From an uncultured Lachnospiraceae bacterium (GTDB lineage: Bacteria > Bacillota > Clostridia > Lachnospirales > Lachnospiraceae), in the NCBI GenBank assembly GCA_945929965.1, contig CAMEOT010000013.1, positions 1 to 64,000 of the forward strand: a DNA stretch of 64,000 nucleotides. Direction: 5' to 3'. A model generated the notes under the pieces. It was given only the letters and a program-made list of their open reading frames with translations. It ran no database searches and was not told where the DNA came from. The translations under genes were made by a program, and so were the position numbers. This document shows positions 36,738-45,584 of this stretch, one piece after another (position 1 is the stretch's first letter; each line of letters begins with the position of its first letter).

Positions 36738-37076
36738 TTAACGGGCACCGGTTCTGCGGAGTACCGTGACCTCCGGCAGAAGGTTGCTGCCATAGTATTC
36801 GTAGTCAATGAAGAAGCTGTCCTCATCATATAACAATCCGTAATGCTGCTCCAGATATTCCAGGGATGGAGGATAACTGCCCTCTACAGCGTAACACTGG
36901 GAAATGCTTCGTTCCAGGGCTGTCTCCAGACTTTCCTGTTGTTTGTTTAAGGTAGATTCGCTGACCGATCCGATGCCCTGCAGAAAAAGAACAAATAACA
37001 CTATGAATGCCAGGATCGGAAGCAGGTAGATCAGCTTCTGCCAGAGAGACCTGTTTTTTTGTTCAAAACGATTCAT
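36738..37076 (-). CDS. Small single-helix pilus-locus protein
   Basis: This 112-residue protein has helix LIYLLPILAFIVLFVLFL near residues 16-33. An amphipathic helix (QQESLETALERSISQCYAVE) and GSYPPSLEYLEQHYGL follow, a pattern seen in the first part of GspG/PulG pseudopilins where a helix precedes a PxSLxxLxxxG-like motif. It lacks the classical N-terminal methylation site. It sits 12 nt after the GspF gene and 14 nt before the next gene. Its role is inferred from context. Confidence 0.5.
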   Translation of the reverse strand: MNRFEQKNRSLWQKLIYLLPILAFIVLFVLFLQGIGSVSESTLNKQQESLETALERSISQCYAVEGSYPPSLEYLEQHYGLLYDEDSFFIDYEYYGSNLLPEVTVLRRTGAR

Positions 37077-37087
37077 AAGCAGCGCTC

Positions 37088-38140
37088 CTATCCGATACTG
37101 GTCATAATACCCATCAGGGGCAGGATGACCGATAACAGAATCAATCCGACAATAACGGAGAGAATGATGACCAGTGTAGGCTCTAAGACAGCGATGATGG
37201 ACTGTAGTTTACGGTTGGTATTTTCTTCATAGCGGTCGGCAATCTTTTTGAGCACGATATCTACGTTACCGCTGCGGAAACCAACGGATACCATCTGGGA
37301 ATAGAGATGATTGAAAATACCGGCACCGGTCAGAGCTTCGGCAAAATTAGCCCCGGCATTTATGGCTTCCTTGCAGCTTAGAATCTTTTGTTTCATTTTC
37401 TCATTGCCTACCAGGGAAGCGACCATGTCTAGACTGGAGTAGGTATCCATGCCGCTGCTTAAGGTCAGTGCCATACCGCTGGCGAAACGCTCACAGGCAA
37501 CACTCTCATAAAAATTTCTTGTCAGAGGTAACCAGTTTAAGAACCGGGCGGTGACACGTTTACCGGTCTGAGTCCTGGTGGCGAACAGATATAACAGAAG
37601 TAATATACATAAAATACTTACAAATACAAAGGAATAGCGGTTCAGATGATTGCCCACCCGCAAAAGAGAAGCGGCAAATCCGGTCATCTCACTGCCCAGT
37701 TCCACATAGACCTGCTCAAAGATCGGCATAACGCGGCTGACCAGTACCACAATGACGGCAGCCATCATGGCAATCATAATAAAAGGATAGGTCACGGCAT
37801 CCCGGATGCTGTGAGAGATGGCCTCTTCCTTCTCGTAATAATCCGCCAGGGAAAGCATACATACGTCCAAATTACCGGATTCTTCTCCCAATGCGATCAT
37901 GCGTAGGCAGTAATCCGGAAAAACATTTGTAGATTCCAATGCTTTGTGAAAGCTTTCTCCCTGTTGGCAGACGGTGAGGATCTCGTCAAAGATCGCTTTT
38001 CCCTCCGGGGATCCGGCATCGCTCTGTAAGATCGCCATACCCTCCATAGGGGGAATTCCCGCCTGGAACAGCATGGCTGCCTGGCTGCAGAAAGAAGCGA
38101 TTTCTTCGTTGGACAGTAATTTTTTCTCCGTAGTCTTCAT
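37088..38140 (-). CDS. Type II secretion F/PilC-type platform protein
   Basis: This 350-residue inner-membrane protein has the duplicated GspF layout. The first F domain includes FCSQAAMLFQAGIPPMEGM and DYCLRMIALGEESGNLDVCM. Membrane helices lie near 122-140 and 172-190. The second F domain (CERFASGMALTLSSGMDTYS) is followed by SVGFRSGNVDIVLKKIADRY and a last helix. It is the assembly platform of T4P/T2SS-like machines and needs a GspE/PilB ATPase, which is absent from this operon. AAGGGA precedes the ATG. Confidence 0.88.
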   Translation of the reverse strand: MKTTEKKLLSNEEIASFCSQAAMLFQAGIPPMEGMAILQSDAGSPEGKAIFDEILTVCQQGESFHKALESTNVFPDYCLRMIALGEESGNLDVCMLSLADYYEKEEAISHSIRDAVTYPFIMIAMMAAVIVVLVSRVMPIFEQVYVELGSEMTGFAASLLRVGNHLNRYSFVFVSILCILLLLYLFATRTQTGKRVTARFLNWLPLTRNFYESVACERFASGMALTLSSGMDTYSSLDMVASLVGNEKMKQKILSCKEAINAGANFAEALTGAGIFNHLYSQMVSVGFRSGNVDIVLKKIADRYEENTNRKLQSIIAVLEPTLVIILSVIVGLILLSVILPLMGIMTSIG

Positions 38141-38159
38141 TTCGATTTGTTCCCTTTCA

Positions 38160-39188
38160 CTAATACATTTTCTGAAGGATATAATTGGTGCCGTCTCCGA
38201 TGAACTTCTTCAGAGTCTTGTCATCGGTGTTGGCACCGAAGGTGGGATCCACCAGTGTCCATACATTGCCGTCGAATTCGATAATGCCGTTCAGCCATCC
38301 CGTATCCGCAGTATATACGCTGATCCAGGCATGGTAGGCATCCTGTGCATAACCCACTTCCAGTCTGGTGGGGATCCGTTGGCTTCTGAGCATGCTCGCC
38401 ATAACGGCGGCATAGTCCAGACAGATACCGGTTCCGGAAGTCAGGATAGAATCCACATCGGAAGTATATCCGGTGGGGGGATCGGAAGCTTTCGCATAAT
38501 CATAAGTGATATTTTGTGTGATATAGTCGTATACCCGGGTGATCACTTCCAGGTCCGAGGAAGCGCCCTCGGCAAGTTCCCGGCCCTTCGCCACGACTTT
38601 GCTGTCCGCATTGAAATTCACATACTGGTTCGGATAGAGGAAAGGACCGAAAGTATCGGTGATCTGTACCTCCAGATCTGCATACAGGCAGGTGGCATAG
38701 TTCGTACCGGAGATATTCTCATAGATCGTCACATCATAATAGCCGTCCCCGGAGGACAGAGGAAAGGTCTCATAGCCGTTCCCGTGCAGGTCGTAGGTAT
38801 AGACTACTGTGTCGGGACCGGTGATCCGCAGCTTGACTTTCGGGCAAGTGCCGGTATAACTGGCACAGATATATCCGTCCGACATATGGGAATAGTCGAT
38901 GACTGCCACATCGTTGGAGGTGACCTGACTGCCATCCGCTTTTGGCACGAGACATACCGGAGTGGCATCCCGCAGAGGTTTTGCAGGGGCGGTGCTTTCT
39001 GTCTCCGTGGAAGTTGTGCCGGTATCCGCAGAAGCGGGAACTGCGGGGGACTGGTCATCGTAAGTGTCCGTCGCAGGGGCAGCCGCAGACAGAGAGTCAG
39101 AAGCAGAACCACAGGCACATAACCCGGCCATGATACAATATGTAATTAATAAAATGCGCAGCCGCGCAAAGGATCCGGGTATTTGCAT
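38160..39188 (-). CDS. Transglutaminase-like lipoprotein
   Basis: This 342-residue protein has a lipoprotein-type signal (IMAGLCACGS, Cys near residue 26) and a Ser/Thr/Pro linker to ~75. A beta-rich domain and a transglutaminase-like cysteine protease-fold domain follow. The catalytic triad is visible as Cys in TGICLDYAAVMASML (~254), His in AYHAWIS (~288) and Asp in LVDPTFG (~313). It would act outside the membrane, cutting, crosslinking or modifying a peptide bond. A substrate among the operon pseudopilins is plausible but unproven. It lies between the anti-sigma and GspF genes. Confidence 0.8.
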   Translation of the reverse strand: MQIPGSFARLRILLITYCIMAGLCACGSASDSLSAAAPATDTYDDQSPAVPASADTGTTSTETESTAPAKPLRDATPVCLVPKADGSQVTSNDVAVIDYSHMSDGYICASYTGTCPKVKLRITGPDTVVYTYDLHGNGYETFPLSSGDGYYDVTIYENISGTNYATCLYADLEVQITDTFGPFLYPNQYVNFNADSKVVAKGRELAEGASSDLEVITRVYDYITQNITYDYAKASDPPTGYTSDVDSILTSGTGICLDYAAVMASMLRSQRIPTRLEVGYAQDAYHAWISVYTADTGWLNGIIEFDGNVWTLVDPTFGANTDDKTLKKFIGDGTNYILQKMY

Positions 39189-39209
39189 AGAAACATCAAC
39201 ATCCTGTTG

Positions 39210-39722
39210 TTATTGTGTCATTCCTGTGACATTGTCGGGGGTAAAGAGGAGATGTATCGTCTCGCCGCCACTCACGGGAACATAAATATTGGCTTCCTCT
39301 GTAAGGAAAGGAAAACTGATCACGCCCCTGGCACTGTCCACGGAGAGCGGCTCGATGATCTCACCGGACAGCGTCTCCATAAAAGCCTCGTCATAGAGAA
39401 TGTTATCTCCGGTAAACTTAAGGCTTAAAACATTATTCTCCACATAATCCAGAGTAAGCTCCGCGGGAGCGGGGGCAAACACTTTCCCGTTAAATTCGGA
39501 GAGCGGAACGATGATTAAGGGCGACAGAAAAGTCAGCACAAAGATCACAGTGGTAGCCACGATCAGACGGTTATAGGAAGCTGCATTGATTTTTTTACGA
39601 AGCACCAGCTTGTCAAAAGGAATGGTATTGACTGGCTGGTTACAGGTGGACAGGATATTCTGCAGAGCATTGTTTGCGGTGTTCATGTCCAACTCATAAC
39701 GGTTCTTTTTATGAAAAAACAT
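39210..39722 (-). CDS. Probable anti-sigma factor, single membrane helix
   Basis: This 170-residue protein has a cytoplasmic ~50-residue N-terminus, a membrane helix (LIVATTVIFVLTFLSPLIIV) and a C-terminal extracellular beta-type domain ending SGGETIHLLFTPDNVTGMTQ. It follows the ECF sigma gene by 16 nt and has the topology of anti-sigma factors that hold ECF sigma at the membrane. There is no ZAS zinc motif, so the family is not certain. Confidence 0.55.
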   Translation of the reverse strand: MFFHKKNRYELDMNTANNALQNILSTCNQPVNTIPFDKLVLRKKINAASYNRLIVATTVIFVLTFLSPLIIVPLSEFNGKVFAPAPAELTLDYVENNVLSLKFTGDNILYDEAFMETLSGEIIEPLSVDSARGVISFPFLTEEANIYVPVSGGETIHLLFTPDNVTGMTQ

Positions 39723-39738
39723 AACTGTATTATCCTTT

Positions 39739-40302
39739 CTATCCTCTCATGCTGGCTTTCAGCTGCTCCTGCCCGGAGGCGATATAGCGTTTTACGCTGC
39801 TGCGGCTGATCTCCATGGCGGCAGCGATCTCCTCAAGCTTCATGTCGTTATAGTATCGCATGATCAGGACCTGCTTCTCATTGAAAGGAAGCTGTTCTAA
39901 GGCGTCCGTCAGCCGGGAATATTCATCCTTCTGCTGGTAATGCAGTTCCGGATTGGTATCCGGGTGAGGATCCTGTACAATATCGAGAATCTCCTGATTT
40001 AAGGTCTGACAGTCGTTCTGCGGCCGCTGCTTCTTGGTCATATCGTAGCAGACATGGAAGCAGATACGATTCAGCCAGGCGATAAAAACAGTAGGATCAT
40101 TCAGTTTTCCGATGTTTTTCAGAGCCAGTATGTAGACCTCCTGCATGGCATCTTGAGCGAGAAAGTCATCTCTCAGATAATGTCTGGCATAGTTGTATAC
40201 TTTATTATAGGTAAGAGCATACAATTCTGCGAAGGCATCCGAGTCGCTGTGCTGGGCACGGATCACAAGACCGGCAATGTAAGAAATATTCAAATCTTTC
40301 AT
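39739..40302 (-). CDS. ECF-type RNA polymerase sigma factor
   Basis: This 187-residue protein has region 2 (SDAFAELYALTYNKVYNYAR and LAQDAMQEVYILALKNIGKL), a WLNRICFHVCYD stretch and region 4 with LPFNEKQVLIMRYYNDMKLE followed by the HTH EEIAAAMEISRSSVKRYI. It directs RNA polymerase to a regulon that probably includes its own operon. It lies directly between a GGDEF gene and a probable anti-sigma gene. Confidence 0.9.
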   Translation of the reverse strand: MKDLNISYIAGLVIRAQHSDSDAFAELYALTYNKVYNYARHYLRDDFLAQDAMQEVYILALKNIGKLNDPTVFIAWLNRICFHVCYDMTKKQRPQNDCQTLNQEILDIVQDPHPDTNPELHYQQKDEYSRLTDALEQLPFNEKQVLIMRYYNDMKLEEIAAAMEISRSSVKRYIASGQEQLKASMRG

Positions 40303-40322
40303 GCGTTCGTCTCACTGTCTGG

Positions 40323-41036
40323 TTAACGGGTTCCTTGAGAGTGGAGCTTATTGTATGTCTCGGTAAGCAGAGTGGAGAAATACTCTGCATGTGCTTCTTC
40401 ATTTAAAATATATGCGTACTTGATCTGAATGGGCGCATTGCTGTGTTCCTCGTTGTATTCCTTCAGCTGCTGCGCCAGACTTTCGATAAAATAGTCCATG
40501 GTATCATGGGAACCGTGATTGACGATCATTAAGAATTCGTTACCGCCGTTACGTCCCACCACACCGAAGGCATCACCGACACTCTCTAAGATACCGGAGA
40601 AATCCTTCAACATCTGGTCGCCCACGACATGTCCCATGGTCTGATTGATCTCCTTTAAGTTGGTGATGGTGACCATATAGCAGGCTACATGCTCCAGAGA
40701 TTCCGGGGAGTCATAAGTCTCAAACACGACATCCAGTCCGTGTCTGTTGGGGATGCCGGTCAGATGATCCAGGAAAGCTGCGCGGTTCAGCGCATGACTT
40801 TCTTCGGCGAAGGTGCGCAATTTATAGAAATCATATAATAACCATACCAGATTAAATAAAGCAAGAATCCAGGAGAGTGTGCATAAGATAAAAAGTGTCC
40901 GGTTCTCAAACAGCTGTGTGCCGAGTGCGGGATGCAGGGTCAGCACCAGAACATACGCAGCTTCCAACAGAAGCAGAAGGATTAACTGCACGGTTTTGGT
41001 GTTACGGAAGGTTTTTACAAATTTTTTATTTCGCAT
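40323..41036 (-). CDS. Membrane GGDEF-domain protein with variant active site
   Basis: This 237-residue protein has two N-terminal membrane helices (LILLLLLEAAYVLVLTLHPA, LFILCTLSWILALFNLVWLL) with a very short outside loop, then a GGDEF domain with FLDHLTGIPNRHGLD. The signature is GGNEF rather than GGDEF, and the metal-binding Asp of the first strand is replaced (VTITNLKEINQ), so cyclase activity is doubtful. It may act as a c-di-GMP or GTP sensor. It is first in the operon. A TATACT (complement of 41083-41088) upstream could be its -10, without a clear -35. Confidence 0.8.
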   Translation of the reverse strand: MRNKKFVKTFRNTKTVQLILLLLLEAAYVLVLTLHPALGTQLFENRTLFILCTLSWILALFNLVWLLYDFYKLRTFAEESHALNRAAFLDHLTGIPNRHGLDVVFETYDSPESLEHVACYMVTITNLKEINQTMGHVVGDQMLKDFSGILESVGDAFGVVGRNGGNEFLMIVNHGSHDTMDYFIESLAQQLKEYNEEHSNAPIQIKYAYILNEEAHAEYFSTLLTETYNKLHSQGTR

Positions 41037-41165
41037 AGCAACAAAGCTCCTTTGTATAAGGTAAATACATGAATTTACTTATAGTATAGGGCAGAATGAA
41101 AAAAAAAGAAAGAATTTCTGAACCTTTTTTCAAAATACGACAGTCTTTATAGATGAAAAGTAATT

Positions 41166-41546
41166 ATGGAGGAACCGGTTATGCTCGGTATCATATATTC
41201 CGGATTTGCCATGTTGGCAAGTTACCGGATCATAAGAATTGAAGATGATCCTACCCCATTGGCTGCAGGTACGCACAGCACAGGAATCTACAGTCGGGCA
41301 GTACAGGAAGGTTATTACGGTGATACGCTGGCGGCAATGCTGCTCATCGGTCTGATCCTGATGGCTACAGCATACATCCTGTTATGCATAAGATACCGTA
41401 AGAGGATCCGGGAACTACAGCCGGGGGAACATCCGGGATGGAATTGGTGGAAGCTAAGAAGACAGATCACAGAGCTGGAATATCAGAAAGCGGAAGGAAT
41501 TGTAGAAGACATCCGTAAAGCGGCAGAAGGTTATATGACGGTTTAA
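41166..41546 (+). CDS. Mini-anchor membrane protein with IEDDPTPLAAG motif
   Basis: This 126-residue protein has a hydrophobic start (MLGIIYSGFAMLASYRI), the motif RIEDDPTPLAAG, then a membrane helix (AAMLLIGLILMATAYILLCI) and a basic cytoplasmic tail with RKRIREL. The motif, helix and tail closely parallel the last 65 residues of the large surface protein encoded next (IEDEAAPLAAS, helix, NKKINEL). It therefore looks like a free-standing copy of that anchor module. Function is unknown. GGAGGA precedes the ATG, and it is 20 nt from the next gene. Confidence 0.6.
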   Translation: MEEPVMLGIIYSGFAMLASYRIIRIEDDPTPLAAGTHSTGIYSRAVQEGYYGDTLAAMLLIGLILMATAYILLCIRYRKRIRELQPGEHPGWNWWKLRRQITELEYQKAEGIVEDIRKAAEGYMTV

Positions 41547-41566
41547 AAGTGATAGGAGAGGAAGAT

Positions 41567-44500
41567 ATGAAGAAAAAATTATTCAAAAGAATCTTAACAA
41601 TCTGTATGTGCGCTACTATGCTGGTAGAGACAGTGAACGTCAGCACACTTACCGTAAGAGCAAGCGAGGAAAGCACAGCTGTGTCTGCCATCACGCAGGA
41701 CTCCGATCTCAAGGTTGCAGTGGAAAACGGCGAAGTGGCGGACAAGGCAGCTTACGATGTAGCCCAGGCAGCCCAGAAGGCAGCGGTAGCAGCGGAGAAT
41801 GCGAAGGACGCGGCAGTTAATCTTGGAAAAAAAGCAGCAGATGCTGTCTTGGCCAGTCCCGCTCCGGAAGCTACCGAGGACCCGTCTGTTACTCCGGAAC
41901 CCACACCGGCATTAAAAGAAGAGATTGAAAAAGAGATCAGCGAAGCGGAGACGGCAGTAGCCGACTCCAATCAGAAAGTAGAAGCAGAGTCCAAGAATCT
42001 GGAGAACATTGCAACCGAGGCACAGAATAAGACCGCGGAAGAAGCGCAGAAAGCCCAGGATGCAGCAACTAAAGCCCAGGATGCTGCAGATCAGGCAGAG
42101 GCTCTGAAATCACAGATTGAAAATGCAGGCCGTGCGGATTCCAATCTGGAGGATGTGCTGGATGCCGCAAAGAAAGCTGCGGAGGATGCGCAGGCAGCAG
42201 CAGATCAGGCAAAGCAGGCATACGATAATGCAAAGGATACATTGGATACGGCACAGAAAGCCTATGATGAGGCAAAGGCACAGGCGGAAGCAGATATCGA
42301 AGCCGGTATCGAAAATGCAGACAAAGAACTGGCAGAGGCTGAGGTAGCACTTGCAGCGGCAGAAGCAGAAGTAGTTAAGGCAGAGGATGCTTACAAGACC
42401 GCTACCGACAGCAATGAGATCGCACAGAAGACAGCAGAGGCTGCAAAAGAAGCAGCGGATCAGGCGGGAATTGCTGCCGAAAAATCCGACGAAGCAAAAG
42501 CGGCTGCTGACGTAGTGAATGCGAAAAAAGAAGCAAAAGAGTCAAATAACGCACAGCTGGAAAAGCAGAAGTCCGAGATTCAGGAACAGCAGGATGCCCT
42601 GAGAAGCGAGATCACCGCCAAAGAAGCACAGATCGCAGCCAAGGAAGCAGAGATCAAAGCCGTAGAGAAAGCAATTGATGATCTGGGCGTAAGAAGATAT
42701 CTGGTATGGTCCGATGAATATAAAAAAGCACAGGAACTGAAAGATCAGATTAACAATTTAGAAAATGATATCGACACCCTGAAGGGTGACATCAATATTG
42801 CGAAGGACACTATTTCCCTGAAAGATACCGAGATTGCCGCAAAGGATGCACAGATTGCCGAGAATAATACATACATTGCAGGTATTGTGGCATCACAGAA
42901 GGTCGTAGAAGATCTGGTAGCTGATAATAATACCCAGATCACTTATCTGGACAAGGAAAAACAGGATGAGTTCAATACGCTGCTGGACGAATTGAAGGAA
43001 TCTACCCGAAAGTATGAAGATGCGAAGGAACTTCGGGAAGAGTATCAGGATGCCATTGACAGAAGCAATGTTGGACTGATCGAATGGTTCCGCAAGGTAC
43101 ACAAAGAGTTGCTCATTGAGGCCAAGAATGACAATGCGAAGATCGAGATGGACTGGGAGCATCTGGAACTGAAATACACCAACGACGGACTGACCCTGTT
43201 ACTGGGCAAGAACAAGAATAACGAGCAGGTATTACTGACCTGGGAAAACAATAAACTGACCGCAACGCTGGTAGATGAGCATGAATTCGCTGCATACTCC
43301 ACCGCTTTTGATAAGGTGGCAGCAGCACAGGCAGCAACAAAGGCAGCAGACGCCGCAACCGCAGCAGCGAAGGCAGAACAGGCAGAGAAAGACGCACTGG
43401 ATCAGTACAACGCTGCAAAAGAAGCTCTGGAGGCAGCAAAGAAGAGACTGGAAGCGGCCAGAAATGCTAAACTGAATGATTTGCAGCTGGATGCAGCACG
43501 GAAGGCATTGGAAACAGCTAAAAAAAATGTAGCGGATGCCAAGGAGGCTTACGAGGACGCACAGAGTGCAGCAGATGAAGCAAAAAAGGATTATGAAGAT
43601 GCTCAAAAGGATTTCGCTGAGAAACCGGTAACGGCATACTTCTATATCCTGAACAGAGGACTGACACAGCCCTCCGAGGTAAGCTCTTATCCTTCCTCAA
43701 ATTACAGCAAGGCTCGTCCCGGACAGTTGAAAAAGGGTGAAAACAACAGCTATCTTGATCAGTATGCAAGAGGCAGGGGAATCAAGGATACGGATCTGAC
43801 ACCTTACATCGAAAAGGCACCAACTGCGGCAGACTTCGGACTGACTCTGAAGGAAGGCGAATATATCAAATGGTATGTAATTAAAACAGAGAGTGATAAT
43901 TCGATCCATGTAGACGGCATTATCATGAACCAGAAGTTTAATGTGACAGTACATTATCTGTATGAGGATGAAACCGGTAACACGGTAAAGGTAGCAGAAG
44001 ATTTCGTAGGAACCTACGGACTGGGTGAAGAATATCACATTACCACTCCGAGTGCAGTCATTGACGGATTTAGTTTCACTGCTAAAAACGCAACGGAGGC
44101 GGAGATTAGCGGTACCGCGACTGCCGACAGAGAAGTAACCGTATGGTACAGTAAGGAAGAAGGCGTACCTATTACCGTGAACTACTACCGCGGCAGCGTG
44201 AACGGAACACTCCTGCACACAGAGACCCGTAACATCGGAAAGTCTCAGGCAGCTGATTATCACGCAACGCTCACAGTAGATTCTCTGAATGCATGGAGAC
44301 CCGGTGATTGCGAGAACGGTGTTCTGGCAGGATATGAGAAGACTGAAGACGGATATGTAGCAAATATTATATACCAACCGATCATCGTAACTCCTTCCGA
44401 AACTGAACCCACCGGTGGTGAAGGTGGCGGAGAGTCCGGAGAAGATGGTACGACTACCGGAACCGTAACGGCACCGGAAGCAGCTGCTCCCGCAGACAAC

Positions 44501-44818
44501 ACAACCGTAGCTACCGTACAGCAGGTAGCAGGTGCTAGACAGCAGCCCGTTGCTCAGACAGTGATCGAAGAGGAGACCACTCCTTTGGCACCTGCTGCGA
44601 CAGAAGAACCGGAGCAGGGAATTACAGCAACAACGAATAATAATGTAGTCAGCATTGAGGATGAGGCGGCACCTCTGGCAGCATCTGCAAACTGTTGGAT
44701 CCACTGGCTGATCCTGTTGCTGACAGTCGTATATACTGCATATGAATTGATCCGTTGCATCAACAGAAACAAAAAGATCAATGAACTTCGCGGTGAAGCA
44801 CGCCAGACAGAGGTGTAA
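41567..44818 (+). CDS. Large coiled-coil surface protein with MucBP-like domains and PLAA anchor
   Basis: This 1083-residue protein starts with a signal peptide (KRILTICMCATMLVETVNVS). Two long Ala/Glu/Lys/Gln coiled-coil blocks span about 40-320 and 330-480, and a further alanine-rich coil lies near 590-690. Between the coils a small domain contains WEHLELKYTNDGLTLLLGKN. After ~690 come two MucBP-like beta domains (NVTVHYLYEDETGNTVKV; PITVNYYRGSVNGTLLHTET). A Gly/Glu/Thr-rich linker is followed by IEDEAAPLAAS, one membrane helix (WLILLLTVVYTAYELIRCI) and a basic tail NKKINELRGE. There is no LPXTG. The stalk-plus-binding-head layout suggests an adhesin. The frame opens at 41549, but AGGAGAGGA favours ATG 41567. 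Confidence 0.8.
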   Translation: MKKKLFKRILTICMCATMLVETVNVSTLTVRASEESTAVSAITQDSDLKVAVENGEVADKAAYDVAQAAQKAAVAAENAKDAAVNLGKKAADAVLASPAPEATEDPSVTPEPTPALKEEIEKEISEAETAVADSNQKVEAESKNLENIATEAQNKTAEEAQKAQDAATKAQDAADQAEALKSQIENAGRADSNLEDVLDAAKKAAEDAQAAADQAKQAYDNAKDTLDTAQKAYDEAKAQAEADIEAGIENADKELAEAEVALAAAEAEVVKAEDAYKTATDSNEIAQKTAEAAKEAADQAGIAAEKSDEAKAAADVVNAKKEAKESNNAQLEKQKSEIQEQQDALRSEITAKEAQIAAKEAEIKAVEKAIDDLGVRRYLVWSDEYKKAQELKDQINNLENDIDTLKGDINIAKDTISLKDTEIAAKDAQIAENNTYIAGIVASQKVVEDLVADNNTQITYLDKEKQDEFNTLLDELKESTRKYEDAKELREEYQDAIDRSNVGLIEWFRKVHKELLIEAKNDNAKIEMDWEHLELKYTNDGLTLLLGKNKNNEQVLLTWENNKLTATLVDEHEFAAYSTAFDKVAAAQAATKAADAATAAAKAEQAEKDALDQYNAAKEALEAAKKRLEAARNAKLNDLQLDAARKALETAKKNVADAKEAYEDAQSAADEAKKDYEDAQKDFAEKPVTAYFYILNRGLTQPSEVSSYPSSNYSKARPGQLKKGENNSYLDQYARGRGIKDTDLTPYIEKAPTAADFGLTLKEGEYIKWYVIKTESDNSIHVDGIIMNQKFNVTVHYLYEDETGNTVKVAEDFVGTYGLGEEYHITTPSAVIDGFSFTAKNATEAEISGTATADREVTVWYSKEEGVPITVNYYRGSVNGTLLHTETRNIGKSQAADYHATLTVDSLNAWRPGDCENGVLAGYEKTEDGYVANIIYQPIIVTPSETEPTGGEGGGESGEDGTTTGTVTAPEAAAPADNTTVATVQQVAGARQQPVAQTVIEEETTPLAPAATEEPEQGITATTNNNVVSIEDEAAPLAASANCWIHWLILLLTVVYTAYELIRCINRNKKINELRGEARQTEV

Positions 44819-44830
44819 GGAGGAGACAAA

Positions 44831-45028
44831 ATGAAAAAAATGAAATGCATTGATATTGCGATTCCGGTTTTGTTTGTCCTGGCGCTTGTCGTTCTGTATT
44901 TCTTCTGGGGATGCCATCTGGATCTGTATGTGACGATCCTGGCAGCTATTATTCTCGGAGTGACGGTTCTGACTACGTATATCCAGTATAAGAAAATAGA
45001 TAAGTTACAAAAGCACGAGGAATCGTAA
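44831..45028 (+). CDS. Small two-helix membrane protein
   Basis: This 65-residue protein consists of two hydrophobic helices (IAIPVLFVLALVVLYFFWGC, YVTILAAIILGVTVLTTYI) and a basic tail YKKIDKLQKHEES. The KKIDKL after the helix echoes NKKINEL and RKRIREL in the two preceding proteins. AAGGAGG lies 12 nt after the surface-protein stop, so the two are cotranscribed. A terminator follows. It may help anchor or export the surface protein, but this is inference. Confidence 0.6.
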   Translation: MKKMKCIDIAIPVLFVLALVVLYFFWGCHLDLYVTILAAIILGVTVLTTYIQYKKIDKLQKHEES

Positions 45029-45040
45029 AAAACGAAAAAG

Positions 45041-45082
45041 TCCATCGTCCGAAGGAAAGAACCGGAGGACGATGGAATTTTT
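45041..45082 (+). terminator. Terminator between surface module and EPS operon
   Basis: TCCATCGTCC and GGACGATGGA form a perfect 10-bp stem, followed by ATTTTTA. No convincing promoter was seen between it and the first EPS gene, so read-through or a non-standard promoter must drive the operon. Confidence 0.85.
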
Positions 45083-45125
45083 ACTGTTTATTATCAGAAA
45101 ACAGGATAGGAAACGGAAGGGGAAT

Positions 45126-45584
45126 ATGAAATTATGCTTTACGGCGTCCTCGGGAGGCCATTTGGAAGAGATCACGTGTCTGAGACAGATTACTAATGAG
45201 AACGATTCCTTTTTGATTACGGAAAAAAGCGGAGAAGACATTACAACAGCATGGGGAGACAGAACTTACTTTTTACGACAGATCAATCGCAAGGAACCGT
45301 TTTTTCTTATTCATTTTATCAAGCTTTTTTTTCAGGCGTATGCTATCTTGAAGAAGGAAAAGCCGGACTGTATCATATCCACAGGAGCATTGATGACATA
45401 TCCGGTCTGTCTGTTAGGTAAAATGAGAAAAATTCATATTATATATATAGAATCTTTTGCCCGGGTAGATGAAGCTTCCCTTACGGGGAAGCTGATGTAC
45501 CCATTAGCAGACCTGTTCCTGGTACAATGGGAAGATATGCTGAAGGTGTTTCCGAAGGCGATTTATGCGGGAGGAATTTTTTGA
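45126..45584 (+). CDS. PssD/Alg14-type glycosyltransferase subunit
   Basis: This 152-residue protein begins KLCFTASSGGHLEEITCLRQ, the GGH-containing membrane-associating subunit fold of Alg14, PssD and Cps14F. KPDCIISTGALMTYPVCLLG and YIESFARVDEASLTGKLMYP follow. With the next protein it forms a two-part transferase that adds the second sugar to a lipid-linked intermediate. The frame opens at 45072 inside the terminator stem. ATG 45126 follows GGAAGGGGA and gives the family start. Confidence 0.85.
   Translation: MKLCFTASSGGHLEEITCLRQITNENDSFLITEKSGEDITTAWGDRTYFLRQINRKEPFFLIHFIKLFFQAYAILKKEKPDCIISTGALMTYPVCLLGKMRKIHIIYIESFARVDEASLTGKLMYPLADLFLVQWEDMLKVFPKAIYAGGIF

Noticed and set aside
37974-39122. 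382-codon plus-strand open frame
   Set aside because: It is antisense to the GspF and transglutaminase genes, which have clear motifs and ribosome sites. The product shows no family features.
41940-42600. DNA repeats in the adhesin gene as a mobile or CRISPR-like array
   Set aside because: The periodicity comes from Ala/Lys/Glu/Gln heptads in a coiled coil. There are no identical spaced repeats.
43697-44917. 406-codon minus-strand open frame opposite the surface protein
   Set aside because: It is a shadow of the adhesin reading frame, cysteine-rich and without start signals.
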